Shown here: positions 56,667 through 64,000 of the stretch, in pieces
Layout of the letters: every line of letters starts with the position of its first letter
How positions within the stretch are numbered: position 1 is the stretch's first letter
From: Enterobacter pseudoroggenkampii
GTDB lineage: Bacteria; Pseudomonadota; Gammaproteobacteria; Enterobacterales; Enterobacteriaceae
NCBI RefSeq assembly: GCF_026420145.1
Contig: NZ_JAPMLV010000001.1
Coordinates: forward strand, 2,232,001 to 2,296,000
Length of the DNA stretch: 64,000 bases
Direction: 5' to 3'
The notes under the pieces: generated by a model
Told to the model about the DNA's origin: nothing
The model's input: the letters and a program-made list of their open reading frames with translations, nothing else
Databases searched by the model: none
Made by a program: the position numbers and the translations under genes

Positions 56667-57096
56667 CGCAATCCTGATTCGCCCCTGGCAGGAAAGTGAC
56701 CGCCCTTTCCTGCGCACGCTCTACCTCCACGCCCGGCGTGAAGCCTGGCCATGGCTGGAGAGTGCAGACTGGCAGCTGGAAGACTTTGACGCGGCAACCC
56801 GTGACGAAGTGATTTGGGTTGCCACGCAGAACGGTCATCGCCTGGGTTTTGCCTCCGTCTGGACGAACGATAATTTCCTGCACAACCTGTTTGTTGACCC
56901 GCAGTATCAAAGTCTCGGGGTCGGGAAGTTGCTCCTGGAGCAGGTTCAGAAGACGTTTACCAGTACGGGTTCGCTTAAGTGTCTGGTGAAGAATGCGCGG
57001 GCTATTGCGTTTTACCAGCGACACGGCTGGCACATTGAGGCGACGGGTAATTCTCCGGACGGAGAGTACTATCTGATGCATTATCGGCTTGGGTAA
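56641..57096 (+). CDS. GNAT-family N-acetyltransferase
   Basis: 151-residue acetyltransferase. Residues 7-12 (AILIRP) start the fold; the acetyl-CoA motif is LHNLFVDPQYQSLGVGKLLLEQ near 80-101 and the closing motif is NARAIAFYQRHGWHIE. It probably acetylates a small amine or peptide N-terminus; substrate unknown. The start chosen (MEIFSITANA) overlaps rcnB by 26 bp; an in-frame start 36 bp upstream would overlap more. Likely translated from the rcnB transcript. Confidence 0.88.
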   Translation: MEIFSITANAILIRPWQESDRPFLRTLYLHARREAWPWLESADWQLEDFDAATRDEVIWVATQNGHRLGFASVWTNDNFLHNLFVDPQYQSLGVGKLLLEQVQKTFTSTGSLKCLVKNARAIAFYQRHGWHIEATGNSPDGEYYLMHYRLG

Positions 57097-57097
57097 A

Positions 57098-57172
57098 GTC
57101 AGGTGGCGCTTCGCTTACCTGACCTACAAAACCGTATTTCGTAGGCCGGGTAAGGCGAAGCCGCCACCCGGC
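57098..57172. repeat. BIME (paired REP units) between the GNAT gene and mrp
   Basis: Unit 1 (57098-57127) begins GTCAGGTGGCGCTTCGCTTA; unit 2 (57141-57172) begins GTAGGCCGGGTAAGGCGAAG. In unit 1 the usual GCCGGG and CCCGGC arms are both changed, to GTCAGG and CCTGAC, so base pairing is kept. Confidence 0.92.
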
Positions 57173-57188
57173 ACTAAGCGAAGAGGTA

Positions 57189-58298
57189 TTACACCGCGCG
57201 GAACGCGATTTCACCTGGGATGATTTCGCCCTGCCAGTACAGCTGCGCCGCAACGCGTCCCGCCAGCTGGCGATACATTTCTGCAAATTCGCTGTCCGGA
57301 CGGCTGACCACCGTCGGCTTGCCGCTATCCAGATCTTCGCGCAGGGTAATGTGAAGCGGCATCTGTCCCAGCAGCTGGGTGTGATACTTCGCGGCCAGTT
57401 TTTCTGCGCCACCCGTGCCGAAAATAGGTTCGTGGTGGCCGCAGTTGCTGCAGATGTGCATGCTCATGTTCTCGACGATACCGAGCACCGGCACTTCCAC
57501 CTTCTCGAACATCACGATGCCTTTTTTGGCGTCGATCAGCGCGATATCCTGCGGCGTGGTCACCACAACGGCTCCCGTCACCGGAATGTTCTGCGCCAGC
57601 GTCAGTTGAATGTCACCGGTGCCCGGCGGCATGTCCAGCACCAGATAATCCAGATCCGGCCACATCGTCTCCTGCAGCATCTGCAGCAGCGCCTTGCTGG
57701 CCATCGGGCCGCGCCAGACCATGGCGTTATCGTCAGTCACCAGGTAACCGATGGAGTTGGTCGCCAGACCGTGGGCCATGATTGGCGCCATGTGGGTGCC
57801 GTCCGGCGAGGTTGGGCGCTGGTTTTCCGCGCCCAGCATGTTCGGAATAGACGGACCGTAGATGTCGGCATCCAGAATACCGACCTTTGCCCCTTCCGCT
57901 GCCAGCGCGAGCGCCAGGTTAACGGCGGTAGAGGATTTCCCCACCCCGCCCTTGCCCGAGCTGACGGCAATGATGTTTTTCACGCCGTTCACGCCAGGCT
58001 GGTTTTTCACGCGCTTCAGCGTGGCGATGCTGTGGCTCAGCTTCCAGTCGATCGCCTTCGCGCCGGTCATGCGCAGCAGCTCAGAGCTGGTCTGCTCTTT
58101 CAGCGCATCAAAGGCGCTGGTCCAGACGAACGGCATCTGCAGTTCAATGTGCAGCGTGTCGTCCAGCCAGGCGACGTGGTGTAACGCTTTCAGCGTAGTG
58201 AGATTGTGCTTCAGGGTTGGATGCTGAAAGTTAGCCAGCGTCCCGGCGACCATTGCTCGTAAGGCTTCCGGTGATTTGGCCTGGGATTGAGAACTCAT
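57189..58298 (-). CDS. mrp: Iron-sulfur cluster carrier ATPase Mrp/ApbC
   Basis: 369-residue cytosolic P-loop ATPase delivering Fe-S clusters. N-terminal MIP18-like domain (residues 1-90), deviant Walker A SSGKGGVGKSS near 115, Walker B LVLDMPPGTGD near 208 and the cluster-binding CSNC motif near 283. Length equals E. coli Mrp. Divergent from metG across about 130 bp. Confidence 0.96.
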   Translation of the reverse strand: MSSQSQAKSPEALRAMVAGTLANFQHPTLKHNLTTLKALHHVAWLDDTLHIELQMPFVWTSAFDALKEQTSSELLRMTGAKAIDWKLSHSIATLKRVKNQPGVNGVKNIIAVSSGKGGVGKSSTAVNLALALAAEGAKVGILDADIYGPSIPNMLGAENQRPTSPDGTHMAPIMAHGLATNSIGYLVTDDNAMVWRGPMASKALLQMLQETMWPDLDYLVLDMPPGTGDIQLTLAQNIPVTGAVVVTTPQDIALIDAKKGIVMFEKVEVPVLGIVENMSMHICSNCGHHEPIFGTGGAEKLAAKYHTQLLGQMPLHITLREDLDSGKPTVVSRPDSEFAEMYRQLAGRVAAQLYWQGEIIPGEIAFRAV

Positions 58299-58435
58299 CC
58301 CGACTCCTTTGTTCTTGTGAATAAGACCTTAGATGAACAAGTTTACCTGAAAGGCCGTGGTTTGTGCTTACTTAATAATGCCCCTTTTGGTAATATCAAA
58401 AACCCTTTTCACAGTTAAAAGAAGTAATGCCTACT

Positions 58436-60469
58436 ATGACTCAAGTCGCGAAGAAAATTCTGGTAACGTGCGCACTGCCGTACGCCAACGGCTCAATCCA
58501 CCTCGGCCACATGCTGGAGCATATCCAGGCTGATGTCTGGGTCCGTTACCAGCGAATGCGCGGCCACGAGGTTAACTTCATCTGTGCGGACGATGCCCAC
58601 GGCACGCCGATCATGCTGAAAGCGCAGCAGCTGGGGATTTCCCCGGAGCAGATGATTGCCGAAATGAGTCAGGAGCATCAGACTGATTTTGCTGGCTTTG
58701 ACATCAGCTATGACAACTATCACTCCACGCACAGCGACGAAAACCGCGAGCTGTCGGAGCTGATCTACACCCGTCTGAAAGAGAACGGTTTTATTAAAAA
58801 CCGCACCATCTCTCAGCTGTACGATCCGGAGAAAGGCATGTTCCTGCCGGACCGTTTCGTCAAAGGCACCTGTCCGAAATGTAAATCCCCGGACCAGTAC
58901 GGCGATAACTGCGAAGTGTGCGGCGCGACCTACAGCCCGACCGAGCTTATCGAGCCGAAATCCGTGGTTTCCGGCGCCACGCCTGTGATGCGTGACTCCG
59001 AGCACTTCTTCTTCGACCTGCCGTCCTTCAGCGAAATGCTGCATGCGTGGACCCGCAGCGGCGCGCTGCAGGAGCAGGTGGCGAATAAAATGCAGGAGTG
59101 GTTCGAATCCGGCCTGCAGCAGTGGGATATCTCCCGCGATGCGCCTTACTTCGGCTTTGAAATCCCGAACGCGCCGGGCAAATACTTCTACGTCTGGCTG
59201 GACGCGCCAATCGGCTACATGGGCTCCTTCAAGAACCTGTGCGACAAGCGTGGCGACACCGTCAGCTTCGACGAATACTGGAAGAAAGATTCCACTGCCG
59301 AGCTGTACCACTTCATCGGTAAAGACATCGTTTACTTCCACAGCCTGTTCTGGCCGGCCATGCTGGAAGGCAGCAACTTCCGCAAGCCAACCAACCTGTT
59401 CGTACACGGCTACGTAACGGTGAACGGCGCGAAGATGTCCAAGTCCCGCGGGACGTTCATCAAGGCCAGCACCTGGCTGAACCACTTCGACGCGGACAGC
59501 CTGCGCTACTACTACACCGCGAAACTCTCTTCCCGCATCGACGATATCGACCTGAACCTGGAAGATTTCGTGCAACGCGTGAACGCGGACATCGTCAACA
59601 AGGTCGTCAACCTGGCGTCCCGTAACGCGGGCTTTATCGCGAAGCGTTTTGACGGCGTGCTTTCTGCCGAACTGGCCGATCCTGAGCTGTATAAAACCTT
59701 CACCGATGCCGCCGCTGCGGTTGGTGAAGCCTGGGAAAGCCGTGAATTCGGTAAAGCGATTCGTGAAATCATGGCGCTGGCCGATGTTGCCAACCGCTAT
59801 GTGGACGAGCAGGCCCCGTGGGTTGTCGCGAAACAGGAAGGCCGCGACGCTGACCTGCAGGCGATCTGCACCATGGGTCTGAACATGTTCCGCGTGCTGA
59901 TGACCTGGCTGAAGCCGGTTCTGCCGCAGCTGGCAGCCCGTGCTGAAGCGTTCCTGAACACCGAACTGACCTGGGATGCAATCCAGCAGCCGCTGCTCGG
60001 CCACAAGGTGAACACCTTCAAGGCGCTGTACAACCGCATCGAGATGAAGCAGGTTGAAGCTCTGGTGGAAGCGTCTAAAGAAGAGGTGAAGGCTGCTGCG
60101 GCACCGGTCACCGGCCCGCTGGCGGACGATCCGATTCAGGAAACCATTACCTTCGATGATTTCGCCAAAGTCGACCTGCGCGTGGCGCTGATTGAAAACG
60201 CGGAATTCGTGGACGGTTCTGACAAGCTGCTGCGCCTGACGCTGGATCTGGGCGGCGAGAAGCGCAACGTCTTCTCCGGCATCCGTTCTGCCTATCCGGA
60301 CCCGCAGGTGCTGATCGGCCGTCAAACCGTGATGGTGGCGAACCTGGCGCCGCGCAAAATGCGCTTCGGCATCTCTGAGGGGATGGTGATGGCCGCAGGC
60401 CCTGGCGGGAAAGATATCTTCCTGTTAAGCCCTGACGAAGGCGCGAAGCCGGGTCAGCAGGTGAAATAA
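58436..60469 (+). CDS. metG: Methionyl-tRNA synthetase
   Basis: 677-residue class I synthetase charging tRNA-Met in the cytosol. HIGH-type motif HLGH in the [12 protein letters not shown] segment, zinc knuckle CPKC...CEVC near 145-162, KMSKS in [13 protein letters not shown] near 333, and the C-terminal tRNA-binding domain ([19 protein letters not shown]) used for dimerisation. The start [10 protein letters not shown] follows the family; an ATG three codons upstream is in frame. Confidence 0.97.
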   Translation: MTQVAKKILVTCALPYANGSIHLGHMLEHIQADVWVRYQRMRGHEVNFICADDAHGTPIMLKAQQLGISPEQMIAEMSQEHQTDFAGFDISYDNYHSTHSDENRELSELIYTRLKENGFIKNRTISQLYDPEKGMFLPDRFVKGTCPKCKSPDQYGDNCEVCGATYSPTELIEPKSVVSGATPVMRDSEHFFFDLPSFSEMLHAWTRSGALQEQVANKMQEWFESGLQQWDISRDAPYFGFEIPNAPGKYFYVWLDAPIGYMGSFKNLCDKRGDTVSFDEYWKKDSTAELYHFIGKDIVYFHSLFWPAMLEGSNFRKPTNLFVHGYVTVNGAKMSKSRGTFIKASTWLNHFDADSLRYYYTAKLSSRIDDIDLNLEDFVQRVNADIVNKVVNLASRNAGFIAKRFDGVLSAELADPELYKTFTDAAAAVGEAWESREFGKAIREIMALADVANRYVDEQAPWVVAKQEGRDADLQAICTMGLNMFRVLMTWLKPVLPQLAARAEAFLNTELTWDAIQQPLLGHKVNTFKALYNRIEMKQVEALVEASKEEVKAAAAPVTGPLADDPIQETITFDDFAKVDLRVALIENAEFVDGSDKLLRLTLDLGGEKRNVFSGIRSAYPDPQVLIGRQTVMVANLAPRKMRFGISEGMVMAAGPGGKDIFLLSPDEGAKPGQQVK

Positions 60470-60470
60470 C

Positions 60471-60501
60471 AAAAAAGCCGGAGATAATCTCCGGCTTTTT
60501 T
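60471..60501 (+). terminator. Terminator of metG
   Basis: 14-bp stem AAAAAAGCCGGAGA / TCTCCGGCTTTTTT around TAA, starting 1 bp after the stop codon. It can act in both directions. Confidence 0.95.
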
Positions 60502-60518
60502 ATGGCATTTTGTTTTCT

Positions 60519-60557
60519 CCCTCTCCCTGTGGGAGAGGGTCGGGGTGAGGGCATCAG
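60519..60557. repeat. REP-like CCCTCACCCC hairpin element (reverse orientation)
   Basis: CTCTCCC TGT GGGAGAGGG followed by TCGGGGTGAGGGCATCAGG, the reverse complement of the elements at 20114 and 36308. Between convergent metG and yehS. Confidence 0.85.
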
Positions 60558-60575
60558 GCCACACCCATTCTGCAA

Positions 60576-61046
60576 TCACGCCTTCGGGTGATGCACCCGG
60601 TGAGTTAACCCACGCAGGAAATTACGCAGAAACTGATCGCCGCACTCGCGGTAGTTTTTATGATCCGGCGCGCGCATCATGGCGGTCACTTCCGGCACGG
60701 ATACGCGGAATTTTTGCTCAGTCATGATCGCCACGATATCGTCCGTTTTCAGCGAGAACGCGATGCGCAGTTTTTTCAGCACCGTGTTGTTGTTCACCCG
60801 ACGCTCCAGCGCCAGCTCTGGCGCGGCCGGATCTTTGCCACGCTTATCGTAAATCAGGCCGTTCAGGAAACCCGACAGAATGATGTCAGGGCAGCGGACA
60901 AATCCCTCTTCGTCTTCTTTGGTCATCCACGTGTCAAAACTCGCAGACGTGGATTCCATGTCGGACAGCGCAAGAATGCGCACCATGTCGTTATTGTTCG
61001 CTTTCAGGGTGTAGCGCAGGCTACGAAGAATATCGTTACTTAGCAT
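60576..61046 (-). CDS. yehS: DUF1456 protein YehS
   Basis: 156-residue cytosolic protein of two DUF1456 repeats, each with a helix pattern such as LSNDILRSLRYTLKANNNDMV and NNTVLKKLRIAFSLKTDDIV. Function unknown. The start MLSNDILRS matches the family; the frame extends 19 codons further into the btsR end but without a ribosome site. 46 bp downstream of btsR in the same direction. Confidence 0.93.
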   Translation of the reverse strand: MLSNDILRSLRYTLKANNNDMVRILALSDMESTSASFDTWMTKEDEEGFVRCPDIILSGFLNGLIYDKRGKDPAAPELALERRVNNNTVLKKLRIAFSLKTDDIVAIMTEQKFRVSVPEVTAMMRAPDHKNYRECGDQFLRNFLRGLTHRVHHPKA

Positions 61047-61092
61047 AGAGCCTTCGAATGTCGATGATGCAATGGCGCGCAGTGTACCAGCT

Positions 61093-61812
61093 TTATAGCC
61101 CAATCGCCTCTTTCAAACTCTTCAGGTAGCGACGGCTGACGGGCACCGTTTGCCCGGCACGCAGCACCAGCTCGGCCTGGCCGTTATCTTCCAGGCGGAT
61201 CTCCTTAAGGTGCGCCATGTTCACCAGATACTGGCGGTGGCAACGAATCAGCGGCGTGCGGCTCTCCAGCGTGCGCAGGGTCAGCTCGGTAAACCCTTCA
61301 TTCCCTTCCGCGCTGGTGACAAACACCCCGCTCAGGCGGCTGCTGACAAACGCCACATCATCCATCTGCAGAAGATAGATCCGGCTGTGCCCGGTGCAGG
61401 GGATGAACTTCAGCGGCTGCTGGTTTTCCGGCAGCAGCGTGACGTCCTGTACGGTGCGCTCCTGGCGTAAACGGGTGAGCGTTTTTTCCAGCCGCTTCTC
61501 TTCAATCGGCTTGAGCAGATAGTCAAACGCATGCTCCTCAAAGGCCTTAACGGCATATTCATCAAACGCCGTCAGAAACACGATGTAGGGACGATGTTCC
61601 GGGTCGAGCATGCCGACCATCTCCAGCCCGCTGATGCGGGGCATCTGAATATCGAGGAACAGCACGTCCGGGCGCAGTTTGTGCACCGCGCCGATGGCTT
61701 CAATGGCGTTCGCGCACTCCCCAACAATCTCAATATCAGGCTGCTCCTGCAGCAGAACGCGCAGGTTTTCCCGTGCCAGCGGCTCGTCATCCACAATCAG
61801 CACTCTTAACAT
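61093..61812 (-). CDS. btsR: Response regulator BtsR (LytTR)
   Basis: 239-residue regulator with receiver domain ([10 protein letters not shown]; phospho-acceptor in [13 protein letters not shown]; lysine in [10 protein letters not shown]) and LytTR DNA-binding domain ([19 protein letters not shown]). With BtsS it activates the pyruvate transporter gene btsT in E. coli. Overlaps btsS by 7 bp. Confidence 0.95.
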   Translation of the reverse strand: MLRVLIVDDEPLARENLRVLLQEQPDIEIVGECANAIEAIGAVHKLRPDVLFLDIQMPRISGLEMVGMLDPEHRPYIVFLTAFDEYAVKAFEEHAFDYLLKPIEEKRLEKTLTRLRQERTVQDVTLLPENQQPLKFIPCTGHSRIYLLQMDDVAFVSSRLSGVFVTSAEGNEGFTELTLRTLESRTPLIRCHRQYLVNMAHLKEIRLEDNGQAELVLRAGQTVPVSRRYLKSLKEAIGL

Positions 61813-63491
61813 GCGTTTTCCTCCAGCGGCAGTCGTACGGTAATACGGGTAAATCGGTCTGGCTCACAGGCGACGGTAATGCCACAGTCGTCGCCAAAAT
61901 GGGCGCGCAGGCGTTTATCCACCAGGCTCATTCCCAAACCGCCGGAGGCGGAAGGCTGGTAAAGCCCGGCATTGTCTTCAATATCCAGCACCAGATGGTG
62001 GTTAAAACGGCTGGCGGCAATGGTTATCTCCCCCGTTCCCAGCAGCTGTGACGTGCCGTGCTTAATGGCGTTTTCCACAATCGGCTGCAGGGTAAAGGCC
62101 GGAAGATGCTGATACGCCAGCTCATCCGGCACGGAGAGCGACACCTGCAGACGCGACTGGAAACGCGCCTGCTCAATCTGCAGATAGGCATTCACGTGCT
62201 CAATCTCATCGGCGAGGGTCACGATCTCAGACGGCCGTTTCAGGTTCTTGCGGAAAAAGGTCGACAGAAACTGCACCAACTGCGCGGCCTGATCGCTGTC
62301 GCGGCGGATCACCGCTTTGAGCGTGTTGAGGGCGTTGAACAGGAAATGCGGATTGACCTGGGCATGCAGCAGCTTAATTTCGGACTGCGTCAGCAGCGCT
62401 TTCTGCCGCTCATACTGTCCGGCGAGGATTTGCGCGGACAGCAGCTGGGCGATCCCCTCCCCCAGCGTGCGGTTGATCGAGCTGAACAGACGGTTTTTCG
62501 CCTCATACAGCTTGATGGTGCCCATCACCCGCTGATTCTCGCCGCGCAGCGGAATCACCAGCGTGGAGCCCAGCTTGCACTGCGGATGCAGCGAACAGCG
62601 ATAAGGCACCTCGTTACCGTCGGCGTACACCACCTCACCGGTTTCAATGGCGCGCAGCGTGTAGGCTGAGGAGATGGGTTTCCCCGGCAGATGGTGATCG
62701 TCCCCGGTGCCGGTAAAGGCCAGCAGCCGCTCGCGGTCGGTGATAGCCACCGCGCCGATATCCAGCTCCTTGTAGAGCACCTGCGCGACCTTCATGCTGT
62801 TCTCTTCGTTGAACCCCTGGCGCAGGATCCCTTCGGTCGAGGCGGCGACCTTCAGCGCCGTGGCGGAAAACGCCGAGGTGTACTTCTCAAACATGGCGCG
62901 CTTGTCGAGCAGAATGCGCATAAACAGCGCCGCACCCACGGTGTTGGTTACCATCATCGGGGCGGCAATACTGCCGACCAGGTGCAGCGCATCCTCAAAC
63001 GGACGGGCAATGAGCAGAATGATCGCCATCTGCGCCATTTCGGCTACAAAGGTAATGGCACCGGCGGTGAGCGGGCTAAAGACTTTATCCGGGCGGCCGC
63101 GTTTGATCATGTAGCTGTGCACGAGCCCGCCGAGCAGACCTTCCACGATCGTGGAGATCATGCAGCTGAGCGCCGTCATCCCGCCCATGGAATAGCGATG
63201 CAGCCCCCCGGTTAAACCGACAAGGCCACCGACGACGGGACCGCCCAGCAGCCCGCCCATCACCGCGCCGATAGCGCGCGTATTGGCAATAGAGTCTTCG
63301 ATATGGAGACCAAAATAAGTCCCCATGATGCAGAAAATAGAGAAGGTGACGTAGCAGAGCAGCTTATGCGGCAGACGTACGGTGACCTGCATCAGCGGGA
63401 TAAACAGGCGCGTTTTGCTCATCAGCCAGGCAATGACAAGAAACACGCACATCTGCTGAAGCAACAGCAGCACCAGATTAAACTCGTACAT
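61806..63491 (-). CDS. btsS: Pyruvate-sensing histidine kinase BtsS
   Basis: 561-residue LytS-type membrane kinase. N-terminal 5TM-5TMR_LYT domain (residues 1-190; [21 protein letters not shown]), GAF-like linker, His_kinase domain with [20 protein letters not shown] and HATPase ([28 protein letters not shown]). High-affinity pyruvate sensor in E. coli. Start at ATG giving [10 protein letters not shown]; a TTG two codons upstream is possible. Confidence 0.94.
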   Translation of the reverse strand: MYEFNLVLLLLQQMCVFLVIAWLMSKTRLFIPLMQVTVRLPHKLLCYVTFSIFCIMGTYFGLHIEDSIANTRAIGAVMGGLLGGPVVGGLVGLTGGLHRYSMGGMTALSCMISTIVEGLLGGLVHSYMIKRGRPDKVFSPLTAGAITFVAEMAQMAIILLIARPFEDALHLVGSIAAPMMVTNTVGAALFMRILLDKRAMFEKYTSAFSATALKVAASTEGILRQGFNEENSMKVAQVLYKELDIGAVAITDRERLLAFTGTGDDHHLPGKPISSAYTLRAIETGEVVYADGNEVPYRCSLHPQCKLGSTLVIPLRGENQRVMGTIKLYEAKNRLFSSINRTLGEGIAQLLSAQILAGQYERQKALLTQSEIKLLHAQVNPHFLFNALNTLKAVIRRDSDQAAQLVQFLSTFFRKNLKRPSEIVTLADEIEHVNAYLQIEQARFQSRLQVSLSVPDELAYQHLPAFTLQPIVENAIKHGTSQLLGTGEITIAASRFNHHLVLDIEDNAGLYQPSASGGLGMSLVDKRLRAHFGDDCGITVACEPDRFTRITVRLPLEENAC

Positions 63492-63708
63492 ACTCAAAAC
63501 CGCACACGCTAAAAACGCGTAACATACACTGATGCGGGTTTACTTTCTTTGAAGCATTCCAAAAAAGCGCAAAATCGTGTCCGTTATCACACCTTTTTCT
63601 GAATATCGCGCATGCTTCGCATTGTTTGTTCAAAAATCAATCAATCTTTCCTGGTTCGCCAAAGTGAGTCTACAGTTAAGCTGGGGACGCGTAAGCCAGG
63701 GGGCGAAT

Positions 63709-64000
63709 ATGGCGCTTTACACAATAGGTGAAGTGGCACTCCTTTGTGATATCAATCCCGTTACCCTACGGGCGTGGCAGCGACGGTATGGATTACTCAA
63801 ACCGCAGAGGACCGACGGTGGGCATCGCCTTTTCAATGAAGCCGATATCGACCGCATTCGCGAAATTAAAAGCTGGATCGACAACGGGGTGCAGGTCGGC
63901 AAGGTGAAGTCCCTGCTGAGCCACGACGACCCGGACACGCAGCACCTCTGGCGCGAACAGCAGGAAACCCTGCTGCGACTCCTGCAGGCGGGCAACCTTC
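63709..64000 (+). CDS. mlrA: MerR-family regulator MlrA, N-terminal part (cut by window edge)
   Basis: First 97 codons of MlrA, with the MerR helix-turn-helix [20 protein letters not shown] and [20 protein letters not shown]. MlrA activates csgD and thus curli and biofilm matrix; in E. coli it is controlled by sigma-S and restrained by PdeR-DgcM. It is functionally linked to dgcE elsewhere in this window. Divergent from btsS across about 217 bp. Confidence 0.93.
   Translation, partial: MALYTIGEVALLCDINPVTLRAWQRRYGLLKPQRTDGGHRLFNEADIDRIREIKSWIDNGVQVGKVKSLLSHDDPDTQHLWREQQETLLRLLQAGNL

Overview
The window looks like a chromosomal segment of an Enterobacteriaceae member close to Escherichia. The gene order from wcaF through wza, yegH-asmA-dcd-udk-dgcE-alkA-yegD, mdtABCD-baeSR, yegP-trhP-cyaR, yegS, fbaB, yegTUVW, thiDM, mrp, metG, yehS-btsRS and mlrA follows the E. 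coli K-12 map. The differences from K-12 suggest the Enterobacter cloacae complex or a close relative. The gat operon, yegIJKL, yegX and rcnRA are absent. A dat-ddc pair, a csc-type sucrose cluster, scsD and two small secretion or toxin-like islands are present. The genus is inferred from gene content and recalled protein similarity; no search was run.

Layout: 1-9237 holds the colanic acid operon on the minus strand (wza-wzb-wzc, a hairpin pair, wcaA-wcaB-wcaC-wcaD-wcaE-wcaF cut by the window edge), with a long leader carrying a JUMPstart/ops element and a candidate RcsAB box. 9238-20092 holds yegH, asmA, dcd, udk, dgcE, alkA and yegD. 20305-31242 is one tightly overlapping drug-efflux and two-component operon, mdtABCD-baeSR. 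31378-33396 holds yegP, trhP and the small RNA cyaR. The cyaR terminator contains what I recognise as the phage P2 attachment core. Immediately downstream is an unassigned two-gene insert (33643-35221) resembling a membrane-active toxin with a polytopic membrane partner, ending near a degenerate second copy of the att-like sequence. 35384-43340 returns to core genes and ends in the thiM TPP riboswitch.

Accessory region, about 43345-56200: the boundary next to thiM carries a perfect 24-bp inverted copy of the thiM Shine-Dalgarno region. Next come an AT-rich set of a putative type VI secretion effector, a DUF1493 partner and an orphan Hcp. These are followed by a trimeric autotransporter with a proline-rich 12-residue-repeat passenger, tiny membrane ORFs and a lipoprotein. 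The region continues with a sucrose cluster (cscA-cscB divergent from cscR), the 1,3-diaminopropane genes dat-ddc, and scsD. rcnB, a GNAT acetyltransferase, mrp, metG, yehS, the pyruvate-sensing btsRS pair and the start of mlrA complete the window.

No tRNA, rRNA, CRISPR array, transposase or integrase was seen. The most unusual signals are the att-flanked toxin-like pair, the inverted repeat around the thiM riboswitch, and the Hcp/autotransporter island.
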